A stretch of 64,000 bases of DNA, from the NCBI RefSeq assembly GCF_963678635.1, contig NC_087062.1, positions 82,356,012-82,420,011 of the forward strand, given 5' to 3'. Shown here one piece after another: positions 22,325-36,900 of the stretch. Origin of the DNA: Symsagittifera roscoffensis. Its lineage: Eukaryota > Xenacoelomorpha > Acoela > Convolutidae. A model generated the notes under the pieces. That model was not told the DNA's origin, searched no databases, and saw only the letters and a list, made by a program, of their open reading frames with translations. Numbering within the stretch: position 1 is the first letter of the stretch; the number at the start of each line of letters is the position of its first letter. Position numbers and translations under genes: made by a program.

Positions 22325-23215
22325 CATCCTTGCGATAAGCAAGGGTATTGCAATAGGATGCTAGAATTTTTTCCCGTGAAGAACTTTGTCCTTAGAATGA
22401 TCTCCCATTTCAAGATCTCCATTTTCAGCACGTTGCACTCTGAACTGCAGCAGTCATTTTTCTGTTGAACACTGCAACAGACATATTTTAGCATGTTAGC
22501 AAATTTGAATATCCGTTTTCTTCGAAATTTGCTTTTTAGGTTGGTTGTAATTTTACGAGCTTGTTTTTTTTGTTTCATTTTTTGAAATTTTTTCTAATTT
22601 TTCGTCGGGGTGTATTGAAGGAGATGGGTAAATAATTTTTTTGTCATTTTTAAATTTTCTTTTTTTCATTTCATTTTTATTTTTTTTTCATTTTTTTGCG
22701 ATTTAATAAGTGTCAGCCTAATTTATATCGGCTAATCGCCCTCATATTTAGTTGTTTAATCAGTGAAAAAAAATTGTGCGTGTGTGTGTTTTGATGGGGA
22801 CTTTTATTATTTTTAAGACTTTTTTTAAATTGCATTTTTGTTTTTTTCTCGGTTCAAGTTTCGGACTATTTTGTATCGGTTTCTTGGCCTCATATTTCGT
22901 GGTTTGATAAGCGAAGAAAGTTTTTGTGTGTTATAAGGGGAATGGGGATAAATATTTTTTTAAGTTTTTTTTTTTTTAATTTTTTTTTCGACTTATGGGG
23001 TTTTCTTTCAGGTATTTTCGGCTTGTTCACAGCTTTATAAGTTTTCTTCTAATTCTATTTTTGCCTTTTATTGTCTTGGTTTGAGTTTTTGATACTTTTT
23101 CATTCGTTTGATAGATGTCGGCAATCCTTTTTTTTTTTAGGTTTTTTTTTTCGATTGAGTGACTGTTTTGTATTGTATCGCATATGGTGCGAATCTCGGC
23201 TTCGCCTCTATCGAA
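22325..23215 (+). repeat. Family C repeat copy
   Basis: Starts 'ccttgcgataagcaagggta' and contains 'atgctagaattttttcccg'. It ends in the tail 'gcgaatctcggcttcgcctc' at 23189-23208. The interior is poly-T-rich, with no convincing coding frame. Confidence 0.7.
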
Positions 23216-24459
23216 TTTTTAAATCCGTTGTTGGTAAAATTTTGCCTGAATCGGTGCAGTGGTTTTTTGCTTGGCATAGAGCGTAGGTTTGTGGTGAACT
23301 GCGAAGGTTTTCTGCATGTCTAAAATCTGCATTTGAATCTCACGGCAACATGTCTAATTTTTAAAGATTTTGCCGGATATTTACGGTGTTTCATCATAAA
23401 TTACAAGTAATGAGAAAATAAGCAAATATGTATCTTCAACTTCATGTGCTCAAATTTTTGAATTCGGGTTTCTCCTCTGGTTTCTTACACGTGTGAACCT
23501 TTTTCCCCGTAAAGAACTTTGTTCACAGAGTAGTCAGAATGAGAAAAGTTAAATTTAGGTTTTTTCATAATGAATTCAGATGGTTTTGCGTCTCCGGAGC
23601 ATTTCGGCTGGAGCGTACGGCAAAGGTTCTGGGTTCGGATCTGACAGGATGTGTTTTTTTTTCAACGGTAAATATTCCGTTTCAATAAAAACCTTCGACT
23701 TATTACTTTTCTGCTTATGTTTTGTCCGCTTAGTTGCTACATCGTGGTAATGTTTTTTTTTGCTGTACACAATTTATGTTGTTGTTGCTTTTAGTTTTTT
23801 AATTTTTCTGATGTTCGTTATTTTACAAACCTTGACTTTGTATTTTTTTATGTAAAAATTTTAGTTTTTTAAACTACATGATCACATTTTCTGTATCCCA
23901 CTCTATAATTTTGATAAATTTGCTGGTGTTAACAAGAAACATGTTGCCTTTTTAAAAACTTTTAAGCAATCAAATATAAGTGATTTACTTTTGCGATAAG
24001 TAAATGTTTTACTACCGGGTACTAGAACCTTTTTTTGTAGGTAACTATGTTCACAGGATGACTGAATTGAGTGTTTATCTCCATATCTTCACTTTCTTCG
24101 AATAATAAATATTTATTTTGGTTCCAAGTTAACCAACTTTTATTTCAGTTTTTTGTTCTCATTGTTTTTCTCTTGATTCGGTTGAATGGCCTCATATTGC
24201 GTCGTTTAATGAGGAAAAAAAGTTTTTCACTTAAATTTTTTGAGGGAGGACTTAAGTACGTAAGCGAAGAGTAAGGTTTCACTACGAAGAATTTTTCTCT
24301 AAGCTAAGTCGAAAATAAGTGCTCATTTGGTGGCACGTATGGTATATTTCCATTTAATCATATTTGAGCACAACTAATTTAAAGCATATGTTGTTTGTTT
24401 AGTTTAGACTGTTCTTAGGTCTTGTTTGAACAAACAGGTGTAATGAAATCTTATGAGTT

Positions 24460-25500
24460 TTGTCGTTTTTTTGCGACGCTTTGGAAATGTTTTTGCAATT
24501 TTCGAAGAAATATCAATTTTTCTCAGAAACTACTTTACCAATTTTCAAAAAAGGAACTAATAGAAAAAGTGCTTCTTTGTGCTCGCAATTTTCCTTGGTC
24601 TTTTTTGTTGTACCCCACGTTCTACGGCCTTCAAAAGTTTCAGAAGAGAGATTTTTGACCTCTTTGTTTTGAACTTTTCTCAAATACTAAATGCACAAAT
24701 CTGAGTTGAGGGTTTCAATCAAAACAACAAATTGTGGGGATCTCTCCTTCTCAAGCGGCTATTCCCTAAGTTCGTTAGAAAAAAGTTATGGCCTCAACAA
24801 GCTCAATTTTTCTAAAATTTTTTTCAACTTTATCAAAAACTACCCTGCCGAATCAAAAATTCACGGTTTAACAGAAAAAAAAACAATCATTTTTTTCTAA
24901 TCTTCTCTGCTTAAGCGGCTATGCCCTGCGTTTTGAAAAAATATTTGGACTTAGGAAATGTTCAAATTTTGAATTTTGCCGGTTTTTTGGAAAATTATTC
25001 TTCTTTTTTCAAAAACTAATCTGCTGATTCTGAGGTTGATAATCCATTCAAGGTAACCTTGAGCATAGATTTTGCCTGCACAATCTGTTTCCCTATTTGT
25101 TTTAGAAAACCTGAAATGGACTTCGGAAAAATCCATTTTTGAACTTTTTACCGTTTTAGAATTTTCATCATTTTCCTCGAAAACTACTAGCCAGGTCTGA
25201 TATCAAGGGTTCAATCTTAAAATCATCGCGTGGTCTTCTTGCCTGCATAGGAGTTTATTCCTATGGTTTAGTAAAGAAAAAATTATTGGTTTACGAAAGG
25301 TCAAACTGTTGAATTTTTGATCGTTTTTTGAAATGTTTTTTTTTTCACCTTTTTCGAAAACTACCCAGCCAAATCTGAAATAAAGACTTCAATTGAAAGA
25401 GCAATTGGTAGTTTTATCTTTTAAACAAGCAACTAATCACCTACCTAAGTAAGGAAATCATAAAGGTTTTGCGTAAAGTCTATTTTTTGAAAATTAACTA
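24460..25500. repeat. About 176-bp degenerate tandem repeat
   Basis: The phrase 'aactac(c/t)(c/a)(a/t)gcc(a/g)aatct' recurs near 24838, 25014, 25182 and 25359, a spacing of about 168-177 bases. Each is followed by 'ttcaat(c/t)' and a 'ctcttctgc.taagcgg' type segment. The same unit is dispersed elsewhere (5.4, 56.5 and 57.2 kb). Confidence 0.65.
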
Positions 25501-25554
25501 TTTCCGTAACAGTAGAATATCTGATTCAAAATATTAAAACCGGTGGATCCAGCA

Positions 25555-25620
25555 TAAGATGCAAGGACGTGAGACGCCTAATCAACAGGTCGGAGATTCA
25601 AATCCGGAACACTGAAATAG
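25555..25620 (+). repeat. tRNA-like segment
   Basis: 'gcataagatgcaaggacgtg' is an A-box-like start and 'cggagattcaaatccggaac' a T-arm/B-box with a nearly closed stem (CGGA/TCCG). Probably a SINE head or tRNA pseudogene. Confidence 0.45.
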
Positions 25621-25702
25621 TTTCATTGTTTTGTCGAGTTTTTGCTGCGTAGCGTTGGCAATTTGATGGAAACTGTAGCTGCTTTATTGGTGGCTAGTTT
25701 TT

Positions 25703-26080
25703 AAGAGTAATGAACGTAGTGAATCAGAAATAACTGAATTGAAAAAAAATTGTGATATGAATTTTATGATTTAGTTGGGTTGAAATGGTTTTGTTACTAC
25801 ACTTGCGAAGCGAGTGTATTAGTTTGAACCTTCTTTTGCCTATTGAACCAGTGAAAAGTTTTACCTATTGATCCAGTTTTCTCAAATTGGGCAAGTTTAA
25901 ACAAAAAAGTGTCCATCATAAATTGTTCTACAAATTCAAAGAGCTTTAAGACCGTCTGTTTTTTTCTTCGAAATTGAAAAAAATGAAGATTTTTGAAAAA
26001 ACAAGTCGGTTTTTTTTCCAGTTTCTTTGGGTGCATTACTCTTCCAACTGTCAGTTGCTATGTTAGTAAAATTACAAGCG
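25703..26080 (+). repeat. Family B copy with internal rearrangement
   Basis: The head 'aagagtaatgaacgtagtga' is broken after 'gtgaa' and fused to a segment also seen at 21548 ('tcagaaataactgaattga'). The 3' part, 'aacaaaaaagtgtccatcat', gives the uninterrupted version of the site disrupted at 11620/12213. Confidence 0.8.
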
Positions 26081-27989
26081 ATTTTGGAGATGTGAGAACA
26101 TGGTACTCCTAGGCTCAGCAAATAAATTTTTCAGGGGGTATTTTTAGTCTTTTCCTTTTGCCATATTTCACTTTGTTTTGGCAGTTCAGAGCTCTTTTTT
26201 GCATTGCCTCCCTTGTGTATGCGAAGCGCAGCTTTGCATCTGAGTTACTGATTTTGAGTTGTCTGCGTTGTTACTTCTTTTCTAGTTTTTTTCCAATGCT
26301 AATTTAACATTCAATTGGAATGTTATTCTTAACTGAACCTTATTTAGGACCAAATCAAGACAAAGATATAAAAAACTGATTAATATTATTTTTTGATTGA
26401 TCAAATTTTTGTGTTGATTTTTTTGGACCATATAACAATCTTCCACAATAAATTGATATAGGGGGTATAAAAATTACTTGGTTATTTTGCTTTTCCGATG
26501 CGAGTTTTCAACCAATCAGAATGCAGTATTTTTGGGAGAAATAGCAATAAATCAAGTTGAGTAACTATTTGACCGCTTATATTGCCGCTTACGCTTTAGT
26601 AGCGAGAAATATATCGCGTGTTAATTGTGTCAAATTAGCTAAATTGTCAATCTTTAAACCCCCATAACTTTACGAAAAATGATCACAGTTGAAATATCTT
26701 TTTAGTTTAGAGCTCGAAAGTGGCTGGTTATCCAATCAATTTATACATTCGTTTTTTATTTGATTGAGGAGGAGAAAGTTAACTTGGTAGACGTGAGGGA
26801 GGGGGGGGGTAGAATTTTCACATGGGCCAATTTTCTTATTTGGCTACTTTGCTCATAAACTGAAATCAGTTCTTCTCAGGACATGAATTTTCTAGAGTTG
26901 ACAATTTGAAGTTTATCACGAGTCAGTTTCGTTTAGCGCTTGTTCGGTGGATCCTAATTTTCAAAATAGAAGCTGTTGTTGCTTCCAAATGTGTCGTTTG
27001 AGATGTCCGTTCTTCGTTTGAAGTGAGATCTTAAGGGATTTAGGATATCGTCAGATTATTTTCTCCTTTTGTTTCTTCTGTTCTGATAATTCAGTTCGAA
27101 TTATGTTTGTTTGTTTGTTTCCATCTTAACCGTTTGTTTTTTTTCCTTTGATTATCTGCAAAAAAGCTACATCAGAAGTGAATAGTACCAATTTTAATGG
27201 TGTTTCCTGTTTGCACCATTCTCAATCTCTAATTGCATCCGCCTCGCTTTGCAGTCTGTTCACACTTTCTATACGGTCTTCCCGCCCATTTATGGTCTAA
27301 TTTCCTTTCACAATTTTTGCTTATTTAACCCTGAAATTTTCAATACTGTAGTCTGTTTTTTAGCTCAGATTTTGGTTAATGTTATAATTTACATTTTTTG
27401 AATTTGTTGAAGGATAAGTATTGAAGCTTTTTGTTGGCATTTAGCTAATTTTTATAGCATTGAAAGCATTTGCTAGTTCTGTGAAACTACTAGCCCGTTT
27501 TTTAAAACAGTATTTACTAGCTCAAAATTGTATAGCTCGGAGGCCTTGTGCATTATGACGACATTTAGTAATGCTTTTTCTATTTCGCTAGAAAAATTTC
27601 CTCGCCATGAAAATTTGGATTTCTTGTTTCACATTTTCTTGAGCTGTTTTCAACTAAAAGCAATAATCACAACGGATTACTTAAAATGACTCCCTCTTCT
27701 TTTGTTGTTGACAATGGCCTGGTTGAGGGTTGCCAGTTTCTCTGCTATACAGTTAAGAAGAAGAAGTTTAACTACACAATTGTCTACAGAAGTAAGTTAG
27801 ATCATTTTGACTTCATGATGTAAGATCATTTTAAATTAATTAAGCAAGAGGTTAGCAGTTCCATTGCAACCGGTCACCAAACTGCTTTTCTTCGCAATTT
27901 CTCAAAGTTCTTTTTTTAGTAAATTGTTTTGGCGCTTTATTTTGATAGTCAATGAACGAAGTGAAGACCTTTATTGAGGCCGTGTGGTT

Positions 27990-30900
27990 TTTTCTAGGAA
28001 AACTAATAGGTCCCTTTTTCCCTGATCTCTTAGGTAGTGTTCAAATATTAATGAATAAAGCGCCTTACTTTCAATTTACTTTTTTTCTTTTTTAAATGAC
28101 GCGAAAACTGTGAATGACTTCTAGTTTTGGAACCTGTTTAGTTCAAGGGGAGCAGTAAAACAGTGCCAAAAATTAAAGTTTTGCTCATCAGTGCCGAAAA
28201 TTGTTTTCAATACCGTTATTACTCATCCCAAATCACTGACAAGTAAATTAATTCAAATCGACGAATGGCCATTTTTATTAATGACGCTTGTTAGACAAGC
28301 AAAAGTTCCTAAGTGCGGCGTCTCAAATTTTTCTGAACAACTAGCAACTAGTTAAGTTAGCAAATTGCCAAAAAATTTTCTTCTCGGTTTCGCTCTAAAA
28401 CAAAGTTCAAGCAAATTGCCAACAATTTCCGAACAGAATTACACATTTTCATTTTGGCACTGTTGTACTTGGGCAATGTTGAACGCCCATGTCAAAGTTG
28501 GTTGATGCTTTTTTATGGTTTATTGACCTAGTCTATTATTTTTATAGGACGATTTTTACCTGATCTCTTAGGTAGTGTTCAAATATTATTGAATAAAGCG
28601 CCTTACTTTCAATTTACTTTTTTTCTTTTTTTAAATTGCGTGAAAACTGTGAATGACTTCTAGTTTTGGAACCAGTTTTGTCCAAGGGGGCAGTACAAGA
28701 ATGCCGAAATTTAAAATTTTAATCAATCATGCCGAAAATTGATTCGAATATCGTTTTCACTCATCCCAAATCATTGACAAGTAAATTAATTCAGATCGAC
28801 GATTGGCCATTTTTATCAATGACGCTTGTTAAACAATTAAAAATTCTTAAGTGTGGCGTCTTAATTTTTTCTGAACATTTAATGAAGTTCGCAAATTGTC
28901 AGAAAAATTTCTTCTCGGTTTCGCTCCAAAACAAAGTTCAAACAAATTGCCAACAATTTGCAAACAGAATTCTTAATTTTCGAATATCCTCAATTTCCGC
29001 ACGGTTGAACACATTTTCAGTTTCGGCACTAATATACTTGTGCAATGTTGAAAGACAAGTAAATTAATTCGAATCGATGAATGGCCATTTTTATTAATGA
29101 CGCTTGTTAAACAAGCAAAAATTACCAAATGCGGCGTCTTACTTTTTTCTGAACATTTAATTAAGTTAGCAATTTTTCAAATTTTTTTTTCGGTTTCGCC
29201 TCAAAACAAAATTCAAGGTAATTGCCAATAATTTGCTAACAGAATTTTAAATTTTCGAATATCCTCAATTTCCATGAACACATTTTCATTTCGGCACTGT
29301 TGTACTTGGGCAATGTTGACCGTGTCAAAGTTGGTTGATACTTTTAATGGTTTATTGACCTGGTCTATTAAACTAATAGGTCGATTTTCCCTGATCTCTT
29401 AACTAGTGTTCAAATATTAATGAATAAAGCGCCTTACTTTCAATTTACTTTTTTTTAAATTGCGCGAAAACTGTGAATGACTTCTAGTTTTTGGAACCAG
29501 TTTTGTCCAAGGGGGCAGTACAAGAATGCCAAAAACAAAAATTTTGTTCAACCTTGCCGAAATTTGCTTTGATTAATGTTTTTACTCATCCCAAATCACT
29601 GACAAGTAAATTAATTCGAATCGACGAATGGCCATTTTCATTAATGACGCTTGTTAAACAAGCAAAAATTACCAAATGCGGCGTCTTAACTTTTTCTCAA
29701 CATTTAATTAAGTTGGCAAATTTTCAAAAAAAATTCTCGGTTTCGCCTCAAAACAAAATTCAAGGTAATTGCCAATATTTTGCTAACAGAATTCTAAACT
29801 TTCAAATATCCTCACTTTCCGCACGGTTGAACACATTTTCAGTTTCGGCACTAACGTACTTGAGCAATGTTGAACGCCCATGTCAAAGTCGGTTGATACT
29901 TTTTGTGGTTTATTGACCTGGTCTATTAAACTAATAGGTAGATTTTTCCCTGATCTCTTTGGTAGTGTTCAAGTATTGATGAATAAAGCGCTTTTTTTCA
30001 ATTTACTTTTTTTTTCTTTTTATAAATGGCGCGAAAATTGTGAATGACTTCTAGTTTTGGAACCAGTTTTGTCCAAGGGGGCAGTACAAGAGTGCCGAAA
30101 ATTAAAATTTTAATCAACAGTGCCGAAAATGGATTCGAATATCGTTTTCACTCATCCCAAATCATTGACAAGTAAATAATTCAAATCGACTAACGGACAT
30201 TATAATTAATGTCGCTTGTAAAACAAGCAAAAGTTCCCAAGTGCGACGTCTTGAATTTTCTGAACAACTAGTTAAGTTAGCAAATTGTCAAAAAATTTTC
30301 TTCTTGGTTTCGCCTCAAAACAAAATTCAAGCTAATTGCCAATAATTAGCTAACAGAATTCTAAATTTTCAAATATCCTCAATTTCCGCACGGTTGAACA
30401 CATTTTCTTTTCGTCACTGTTGTACTTGGGCAATGTTGAACGCCCATGTCTAAATTGGTTGATTTTTTTTTATTGTTTGTTGACCTAGTCTATAAAACAA
30501 TTAGGTCGGTTTTTCCCTGATCTCTTAGATATTTTTCAAATTACTAAGGAATAAAGCGCCTTTTTTATTTTAATTACGCTATCTAATAGCAAAAGTTTAA
30601 ATGGCGCAAAAACCGTAAATAGCTTCTAGTTTTGGAACCTGTTGAGTCCAAGGGGGCAGTACAACTGTGCCAAAAATATAATTTTTGTTCAACAGTGCCG
30701 AAAGTTGCTTTGGATACCGTTTTTCTCATCCCAAATCACTGACAAACAAATTCATTCTAATCGATGAATGGCCGCTTTTTATTAATGACGCTTGTTGAAC
30801 CAGCAAAAAACTCCCAAGTGCGGCGTCTTAACTTTTTCTGAACAACTAATTAAGTTAGCAAATTTTTAAAAAATTTTCTTCTCGGTTTCGCCTCAAAACA

Positions 30901-33900
30901 AAGTTCAAGCTAATTGCCAATAATTTGCTTACAGAATTCTAAATTTTCAAATATCCTCAATTTCCATGAACACATTTTCATTTCGGCACTGTTGTACTTG
31001 GGCAATGTTGACCGTGTCAAAGTTGGTTGATACTTTTAATGGTTTATTGACCTGGTCTATTAAACTAATAGGTCGATTTTCCCTGATCTCTTAGCTAGTG
31101 TTCAAATATTAATGAATAAAGCGCCTTACTTTCAATTTACTTTTTTTTAAATTGCGCGAAAACTGTGAATGACTTCTAGTTTTTGGAACCAGTTTTATCC
31201 AAGGGGGCAGTACAAGAATGCCAAAAACAAAAATTTTGTTCAACCTTGCCGAAATTTGCTTTGATTAATGTTTTTACTCATCCCAAATCACTGACAAGTA
31301 AATTAATTCGAATCGACGAATGGCCATTTTCATTAATGACGCTTGTTAAACAAGCAAAAATTACCAAATGCGGCGTCTTAACTTTTTCTCAACATTTAAT
31401 TAAGTTGGCAAATTTTCAAAAAAAATTCTCGGTTTCGCCTCAAAACAAAATTCAAGGTAATTGCCAATAATTTGCTAACAGAATTTTAAATTTTCGAATA
31501 TCCTCAATTTCCATGAACACATTTTCATTTCGGCACTGTTGTACTTGGGCAATGTTGACCGTGTCAAAGTTGGTTGATACTTTTAATGGTTTATTGACCT
31601 GGTCTATTAAACTAATAGGTCGATTTTCCCTGATCTCTTAGCTAGTGTTCAAATATTAATGAATAAAGCGCCTTACTTTCAATTTACTTTTTTTTAAATT
31701 GCGCGAAAACTGTGAATGACTTCTAGTTTTTGGAACCAGTTTTGTCCAAGGGGGCAGTACAAGAATGCCAAAAACAAAAATTTTGTTCAACCTTGCCGAA
31801 ATTTGCTTTGATTAATGTTTTTACTCATCCCAAATCACTGACAAGTAAATTAATTCGAATCGACGAATGGCCATTTTCATTAATGACGCTTGTTAAACAA
31901 GCAAAAATTACCAAATGCGGCGTCTTAACTTTTTCTCAACATTTAATTAAGTTGGCAAATTTTCAAAAAAAATTCTCGGTTTCGCCTCAAAACAAAATTC
32001 AAGGTAATTGCCAATATTTTGCTAACAGAATTCTAAACTTTCAAATATCCTCACTTTCCGCACGGTTGAACACATTTTCAGTTTCGGCACTAACGTACTT
32101 GAGCAATGTTGAACGCCCATGTCAAAGTCGGTTGATACTTTTTGTGGTTTATTGACCTGGTCTATTAAACTAATAGGTAGATTTTTCCCTGATCTCTTTG
32201 GTAGTGTTCAAGTATTGATGAATAAAGCGCTTTTTTTCAATTTACTTTTTTTTTCTTTTTATAAATGGCGCGAAAATTGTGAATGACTTCTAGTTTTGGA
32301 ACCAGTTTTGTCCAAGGGGGCAGTACAAGAGTGCCGAAAATTAAAATTTTAATCAACAGTGCCGAAAATGGATTCGAATATCGTTTTCACTCATCCCAAA
32401 TCATTGACAAGTAAATAATTCAAATCGACTAACGGACATTATAATTAATGTCGCTTGTAAAACAAGCAAAAGTTCCCAAGTGCGACGTCTTGAATTTTCT
32501 GAACAACTAGTTAAGTTAGCAAATTGTCAAAAAATTTTCTTCTTGGTTTCGCCTCAAAACAAAATTCAAGCTAATTGCCAATAATTAGCTAACAGAATTC
32601 AAATATCCTCAATTTCCGCACGGTTGAACACATTTTCTTTTCGTCACTGTTGTACTTGGGCAATGTTGAACGCCCATGTCTAAATTGGTTGATTTTTTTT
32701 TATTGTTTGTTGACCTAGTCTATAAAACAATTAGGTTTTTCCCTGATCTCTTAGATATTTTTCAAATTACTAAGGAATAAAGCGCCTTTTTTATTTTAAT
32801 TACGCTATCTAATAGCAAAAGTTTAAATGGCGCAAAAACCGTAAATAGCTTCTAGTTTTGGAACCTGTTGAGTCCAAGGGGGCAGTACAACTGTGCCAAA
32901 AATATAATTTTTGTTCAACAGTGCCGAAAGTTGCTTTGGATACCGTTTTTCTCATCCCAAATCACTGACAAACAAATTCATTCTAATCGATGAATGGCCG
33001 CTTTTTATTAATGACGCTTGTTGAACCAGCAAAAAACTCCCAAGTGCGGCGTCTTAACTTTTTCTGAACAACTAATTAAGTTAGCAAATTTTTAAAAAAT
33101 TTTATTCTCGGTTTCGCCTCAAAACAAAGTTCAAGCTAATTGCCAATAATTTGCTTACAGAATTCTAAATTTTCAAATATCCTCAATTTCCATGAACACA
33201 TTTTCATTTCGGCACTGTTGTACTTGGGCAATGTTGACCGTGTCAAAGTTGGTTGATACTTTTAATGGTTTATTGACCTGGTCTATTAAACTAATAGGTC
33301 GATTTTCCCTGATCTCTTAGCTAGTGTTCAAATATTAATGAATAAAGCGCCTTACTTTCAATTTACTTTTTTTTAAATTGCGCGAAAACTGTGAATGACT
33401 TCTAGTTTTTGGAACCAGTTTTATCCAAGGGGGCAGTACAAGAATGCCAAAAACAAAAATTTTGTTCAACCTTGCCGAAATTTGCTTTGATTAATGTTTT
33501 TACTCATCCCAAATCACTGACAAGTAAATTAATTCGAATCGACGAATGGCCATTTTCATTAATGACGCTTGTTAAACAAGCAAAAATTACCAAATGCGGC
33601 GTCTTAACTTTTTCTCAACATTTAATTAAGTTGGCAAATTTTCCAAAAAAATTCTCGGTTTCGCCTCAAAACAAAATTCAAGGTAATTGCCAATAATTTG
33701 CTAACAGAATTTTAAATTTTCGAATATCCTCAATTTCCATGAACACATTTTCATTTCGGCACTGTTGTACTTGGGCAATTTTGACCGTGTCAAAGTTGGT
33801 TGATACTTTTAATGGTTTATTGACCTGGTCTATTAAACTAATAGGTCGATTTTCCCTGATCTCTTAGCTAGTGTTCAAATATTAATGAATAAAGCGCCTT

Positions 33901-36900
33901 ACTTTCAATTTACTTTTTTTTAAATTGCGCGAAAACTGTGAATGACTTCTAGTTTTTGGAACCAGTTTTGTCCAAGGGGGCAGTACAAGAATGCCAAAAA
34001 CAAAAATTTTGTTCAACCTTGCCGAAATTTGCTTTGATTAATGTTTTTACTCATCCCAAATCACTGACAAGTAAATTAATTCGAATCGACGAATGGCCAT
34101 TTTCATTAATGACGCTTGTTAAACAAGCAAAAATTACCAAATGCGGCGTCTTAACTTTTTCTCAACATTTAATTAAGTTGGCAAATTTTCAAAAAAAATT
34201 CTCGGTTTCGCCTCAAAACAAAATTCAAGGTAATTGCCAATATTTTGCTAACAGAATTCTAAACTTTCAAATATCCTCACTTTCCGCACGGTTGAACACA
34301 TTTTCAGTTTCGGCACTAACGTACTTGAGCAATGTTGAACGCCCATGTCAAAGTCGGTTGATACTTTTTGTGGTTTATTGACCTGGTCTATTAAACTAAT
34401 AGGTAGATTTTTCCCTGATCTCTTTGGTAGTGTTCAAGTATTGATGAATAAAGCGCTTTTTTTCAATTTACTTTTTTTTTCTTTTTATAAATGGCGCGAA
34501 AATTGTGAATGACTTCTAGTTTTGGAACCAGTTTTGTCCAAGGGGGCAGTACAAGAGTGCCGAAAATTAAAATTTTAATCAACAGTGCCGAAAATGGATT
34601 CGAATATCGTTTTCACTCATCCCAAATCATTGACAAGTAAATAATTCAAATCGACTAACGGACATTATAATTAATGTCGCTTGTAAAACAAGCAAAAGTT
34701 CCCAAGTGCGACGTCTTGAATTTTCTGAACAACTAGTTAAGTTAGCAAATTGTCAAAAAATTTTCTTCTTGGTTTCGCCTCAAAACAAAATTCAAGCTAA
34801 TTGCCAATAATTAGCTAACAGAATTCTAAATTTTCAAATATCCTCAATTTCCGCACGGTTGAACACATTTTCTTTTCGTCACTGTTGTACTTGGGCAATG
34901 TTGAACGCCCATGTCTAAATTGGTTGATTTTTTTTTATTGTTTGTTGACCTAGTCTATAAAACAATTAGGTCGGTTTTTCCCTGATCTCTTAGATATTTT
35001 TCAAATTACTAAGGAATAAAGCGCCTTTTTTATTTTAATTACGCTATCTAATAGCAAAAGTTTAAATGGCGCAAAAACCGTAAATAGCTTCTAGTTTTGG
35101 AACCTGTTGAGTCCAAGGGGGCAGTACAACTGTGCCAAAAATATAATTTTTGTTCAACAGTGCCGAAAGTTGCTTTGGATACCGTTTTTCTCATCCCAAA
35201 TCACTGACAAACAAATTCATTCTAATCGATGAATGGCCGCTTTTTATTAATGACGCTTGTTGAACCAGCAAAAAACTCCCAAGTGCGGCGTCTTAACTTT
35301 TTCTGAACAACTAATTAAGTTAGCAAATTTTTAAAAAATTTTCTTCTCGGTTTCGCCTCAAAACAAAGTTCAAGCTAATTGCCAATAATTTGCTTACAGA
35401 ATTCTAAATTTTCAAATATCCTCAATTTCCATGAACACATTTTCATTTCGGCAGTGTTGTACTTGGCCAATGTTGAACGCCCATGTCAAAGTTGGTTGAT
35501 ACTTCTATGGTTTATTGACCTGGTCTATTAAACTAATAGTTCGATTTTTCCCTGATCTCTTAGTTAGTGTTCAAACATTAATGAATAAAGCGCCTTACTT
35601 TCAATTTACTTTTCTTCTTTTTTTAAATGGCGCGAAAACTGTGAATGACTTCTAGTTTTGGAACCAGTTTTGTCCAAGGGGGCAGTACAAGAGTGCCAAA
35701 AACAAAAATTGGGTTCAACCTTGCCGAAATTTGCTTTGATTACTGTTTTTACTCATCCCAAATCACTGACAAGTAAATTAATTCGAATCGATGAATGGCC
35801 ATTTTTATTAATGACGCTTGTTAAACAAGCAAAAATTACCAAATGCGGCGTCTTACTTTTTTCTGAACATTTAATTAAGTTAGCAATTTTTCAAATTTTT
35901 TTTTCGGTTTCGCCTCAAAACAAAATTCAAGGTAATTGCCAATAATTTGCTAACAGAATTTTAAATTTTCGAATATCCTCAATTTCCATGAACACATTTT
36001 CATTTCGGCACTGTTGTACTTGGGCAATGTTGACCGTGTCAAAGTTGGTTGATACTTTTAATGGTTTATTGACCTGGTCTATTAAACTAATAGGTCGATT
36101 TTCCCTGATCTCTTAGCTAGTGTTCAAATATTAATGAATAAAGCGCCTTACTTTCAATTTACTTTTTTTTAAATTGCGCGAAAACTGTGAATGACTTCTA
36201 GTTTTTGGAACCAGTTTTATCCAAGGGGGCAGTACAAGAATGCCAAAAACAAAAATTTTGTTCAACCTTGCCGAAATTTGCTTTGATTAATGTTTTTACT
36301 CATCCCAAATCACTGACAAGTAAATTAATTCGAATCGACGAATGGCCATTTTCATTAATGACGCTTGTTAAACAAGCAAAAATTACCAAATGCGGCGTCT
36401 TAACTTTTTCTCAACATTTAATTAAGTTGGCAAATTTTCAAAAAAAATTCTCGGTTTCGCCTCAAAACAAAATTCAAGGTAATTGCCAATATTTTGCTAA
36501 CAGAATTCTAAACTTTCAAATATCCTCACTTTCCGCACGGTTGAACACATTTTCAGTTTCGGCACTAACGTACTTGAGCAATGTTGAACGCCCATGTCAA
36601 AGTCGGTTGATACTTTTTGTGGTTTATTGACCTGGTCTATTAAACTAATAGGTCGATTTTTCCCTGATCTCTTTGGTAGTGTTCAAGTATTAATGAATAA
36701 AGCGCTTTTTTTTCAATTTACTTTTTTTTTCTTTTTATAAATGGCGCGAAAAATGTGAATGACTTCTAGTTTTGGAACCAGTTTTGTCCAAGGGGGCAGT
36801 ACAAGAGTGCCGAAAATTAAAATTTTAATCAACAGTGCCGAAAATGGATTCGAATATCGTTTTCACTCATCCCAAATCATTGACAAGTAAATAATTCAAA

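Noticed and set aside
24460-25500. CRISPR-like array
   Set aside because: The repeats are long, degenerate and have no uniform unique spacers; this is a eukaryotic degenerate tandem repeat.
29491-36630. Repeated open frames of 141 and 95 codons in the satellite
   Set aside because: They start at TTG, are broken in the sister monomers, and their identity simply reflects identity of the higher-order repeat. No domain, signal peptide or codon bias seen.
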